A stretch of 6,210 nt of DNA, from NCBI GenBank assembly GCA_938033975.1, contig CALHKJ010000061.1:1-6210 (forward strand), read 5' to 3'. The notes under the pieces are model-generated. The model had not been told where the DNA came from. It worked only from the letters and a program-made list of their open reading frames with translations, and did no database searches. Below, piece after piece: positions 4,753 to 6,210 of this stretch. Origin of the DNA: an uncultured Saprospiraceae bacterium (GTDB lineage: Bacteria > Bacteroidota > Bacteroidia > Chitinophagales > Saprospiraceae). The position numbers and the translations under genes were made by a program. How positions within the stretch are numbered: position 1 is the first letter of the stretch; each line of letters opens with the position of its first letter.

Positions 4753-6210
4753 GGAAGTGAGATCTTCATTACTATTAGAAACTGGCTGTGTTTCAAGATC
4801 AACGCGATAGGTGCCAAAACCATGAGTTGCAGCCCAAAGCTTGTTGTTGGCGGTGGAAATCTTCAAGTCCAATACGATAGCTGCAGAAGGAAGCCCTATT
4901 TGATATGGTTCCCAAGACTGACCTCCATTGTTGGTATAATAAACGCCAAGATCATTTCCTACATAAATTTCATCTTCGTTATATGGGTTTATAATTACTG
5001 CATTTGTGGGCACAAGAGGAAGGTTGTTGGTGATATCATTCCAAGTTAAACCATAGTCCTCAGTCAGAAAAACATGTGGGTTGTCAAAACCGCTATAAAC
5101 TGCAATTGCTTTCTCTGGGCTGTTTGGAAAAACAGAGATGTCATTGACTATTTGATTTCCAAGTGGACTTACTTCGGTAAAGCTATTGCCTCCATTAGTA
5201 GAAACCATAAGGGCCGCAGGATGATCTTCAGGTGCTGTCCCTGCATAGATTACATCATCATCAAGTTCTGCAACGTCCAATGCAAAAATTGGGTCACCAT
5301 TCAACATCTGTTGATTGTTTAGTCTAAGCCAATCGTCGCCATCATTAAAGGTTTTATATAGATATTTTCCGGCAGCATACAAAACTGAAGGATTGATTTT
5401 TGATATTACAAAGGGAGCAATAAATAATGGTTCGTCTCCTGTCAAGTTTGGAGATCTATTTGAAAAAGATGCTCCTCCATTATTTGTTCTTGCGATTCTC
5501 AAGTTTTGTGATGAGGCATAGAATATATTATCATTTATGGGATTGATAGCAGTCCAACTGCCGTCGCCTCCAACGGCTCTTCTCCAAGCTTCAGAGCCTT
5601 GAAAGATAGAGGTGCTATTGTCCTGTAATCCTCCTAGTGCCAAATTTTCATCATTGTTAGATGCAGAAAATCCATTATAAAATTGAGTGGTTTGGAGTCC
5701 AGCATTAGCACTTCTGAAAGTCTCGCCTCGATCAAATGAAAGAAATACACCACCATCGTTTCCGAATATGACCAGATCTTCGATTTCCGGATGATGTCTA
5801 ACAAAGTGGTGATCAGAATGCGAATAAAAAGGAGGTCCATCAGGACCTAGCACTGGAATATCGCCTAATTCTACTCCTCCACTTGATTTTTGAATTAAGT
5901 TTAATCCTCCATCAGTACTTTTATGAATATCTATTCCAATTGCAATTACTTCATTTTCATTTTCAGGATGTATAGACACGTCGTGATAAAACCATCCTTG
6001 CCATCTAGAGTAATCTGTTTGATTTACAGTGATAAAACTTTGTCCATTATTTGTAGATTTTAAAAGCCAAGTAAAACCATCATCAAACCAAAACCCATTA
6101 CCTACTGAAGCATACAAAACTTCAGGAGATGATTCACTTCTTGCAAGTAGTATCTTGCCGGCGAAAGATGATGGTACTCCTTGAGATTCTTCCCAACTTA
6201 CTCCCGCATC
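4534..6210 (-). CDS. Partial secreted Asp-box (BNR/sortilin-like) beta-propeller with T9SS sorting domain
   Basis: The reading frame is open to the right edge; the 558 residues present lack the N-terminus, and the TTG at 6117 is internal, because coding sequence continues upstream (D-A-G-V-S-W at the very edge). About ten Asp-box repeats of the type S/T-x-D/N-x-G-x-S/T-F/W are visible, for example S-F-D-R-G-E-T-F, T-E-D-Y-G-L-T-W and T-N-N-G-G-Q-S-W, indicating a VPS10/sortilin-like or exo-alpha-sialidase-fold propeller. H131 and H134-H135 (S-H-S-D-H-H) form a His cluster typical of this group in my memory. Residues 487-558 are a type-A T9SS sorting domain: V-N-I-Y-P-N-P, then G-x-V, L-F-N-N-L-G-Q, and G-L-Y-F-I-S-L near the end. 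It is therefore predicted to be exported by T9SS and anchored or released outside. Such propellers are often glycan- or protein-binding, or glycosidases; no catalytic assignment can be made here. Confidence 0.9.
   Translation of the reverse strand, partial: DAGVSWEESQGVPSSFAGKILLARSESSPEVLYASVGNGFWFDDGFTWLLKSTNNGQSFITVNQTDYSRWQGWFYHDVSIHPENENEVIAIGIDIHKSTDGGLNLIQKSSGGVELGDIPVLGPDGPPFYSHSDHHFVRHHPEIEDLVIFGNDGGVFLSFDRGETFRSANAGLQTTQFYNGFSASNNDENLALGGLQDNSTSIFQGSEAWRRAVGGDGSWTAINPINDNIFYASSQNLRIARTNNGGASFSNRSPNLTGDEPLFIAPFVISKINPSVLYAAGKYLYKTFNDGDDWLRLNNQQMLNGDPIFALDVAELDDDVIYAGTAPEDHPAALMVSTNGGNSFTEVSPLGNQIVNDISVFPNSPEKAIAVYSGFDNPHVFLTEDYGLTWNDITNNLPLVPTNAVIINPYNEDEIYVGNDLGVYYTNNGGQSWEPYQIGLPSAAIVLDLKISTANNKLWAATHGFGTYRVDLETQPVSNSNEDLTSVNIYPNPTSGIVNIEGMPNNVEVELFNNLGQKLTNKTILNQLDLSNLETGLYFISLSLPGTNQKITKTIIKQ

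Noticed and set aside
4822..5521. Three plus-strand open frames opposite the propeller gene
   Set aside because: They lie wholly inside a strong minus-strand coding region with clear Asp-box repeats; their products have irregular Cys/Ile/Trp-rich composition.
1..6210. CRISPR array, tRNA, rRNA, insertion sequence or phage integration site
   Set aside because: No regularly spaced identical repeats, tRNA-like cloverleaf, transposase or terminal inverted repeats were seen on either strand.

Overview
The window is AT-rich DNA from a member of the phylum Bacteroidota. Three signs support this: a type IX secretion (T9SS) type-A C-terminal sorting domain, an ECF sigma factor followed by an anti-sigma protein that carries an outer-membrane beta-barrel domain, and a lipoprotein with a Bacteroidota-type acidic tag after its lipid-anchored cysteine. 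Genus cannot be fixed from the sequence; a marine Cytophagales- or Saprospirales-like bacterium is a guess.

Layout. Bases 1-96 (minus strand) are the start of a gene that runs off the left edge. After a short divergent intergenic region, four plus-strand genes follow closely: an acidic, helical, repeat-containing cytoplasmic-type protein (228-1043); an ECF sigma-70 factor (about 1097-1648); a membrane-anchored protein overlapping the sigma gene by 4 bp, with a cytoplasmic head, one transmembrane helix, a long linker and a C-terminal outer-membrane-type barrel (1645-3066); and a lipoprotein with a possible surface-export tag (3092-3988). A strong hairpin terminator closes this block. On the minus strand, converging on it, are a partial T9SS-exported Asp-box beta-propeller protein (6210-4534, N-terminus outside the window) and, 1 bp after its stop, a MazG-like nucleotide pyrophosphohydrolase (4532-4047).

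The most interesting part is the plus-strand block. Its sigma factor and barrel-bearing anti-sigma match the architecture of the recently described Dma (dual membrane-spanning anti-sigma) family of Bacteroidota, whose founding member controls outer-membrane vesiculation in Bacteroides thetaiotaomicron. The inferred model is that the barrel sits in the outer membrane, the cytoplasmic head holds the sigma factor, and the downstream lipoprotein, and perhaps the upstream acidic protein, act as sensor, partner or regulated output. All three core genes appear to use non-ATG start codons. The right-hand operon pairs an unrelated secreted protein with a housekeeping-type nucleotide enzyme and has no evident link to the sigma module.
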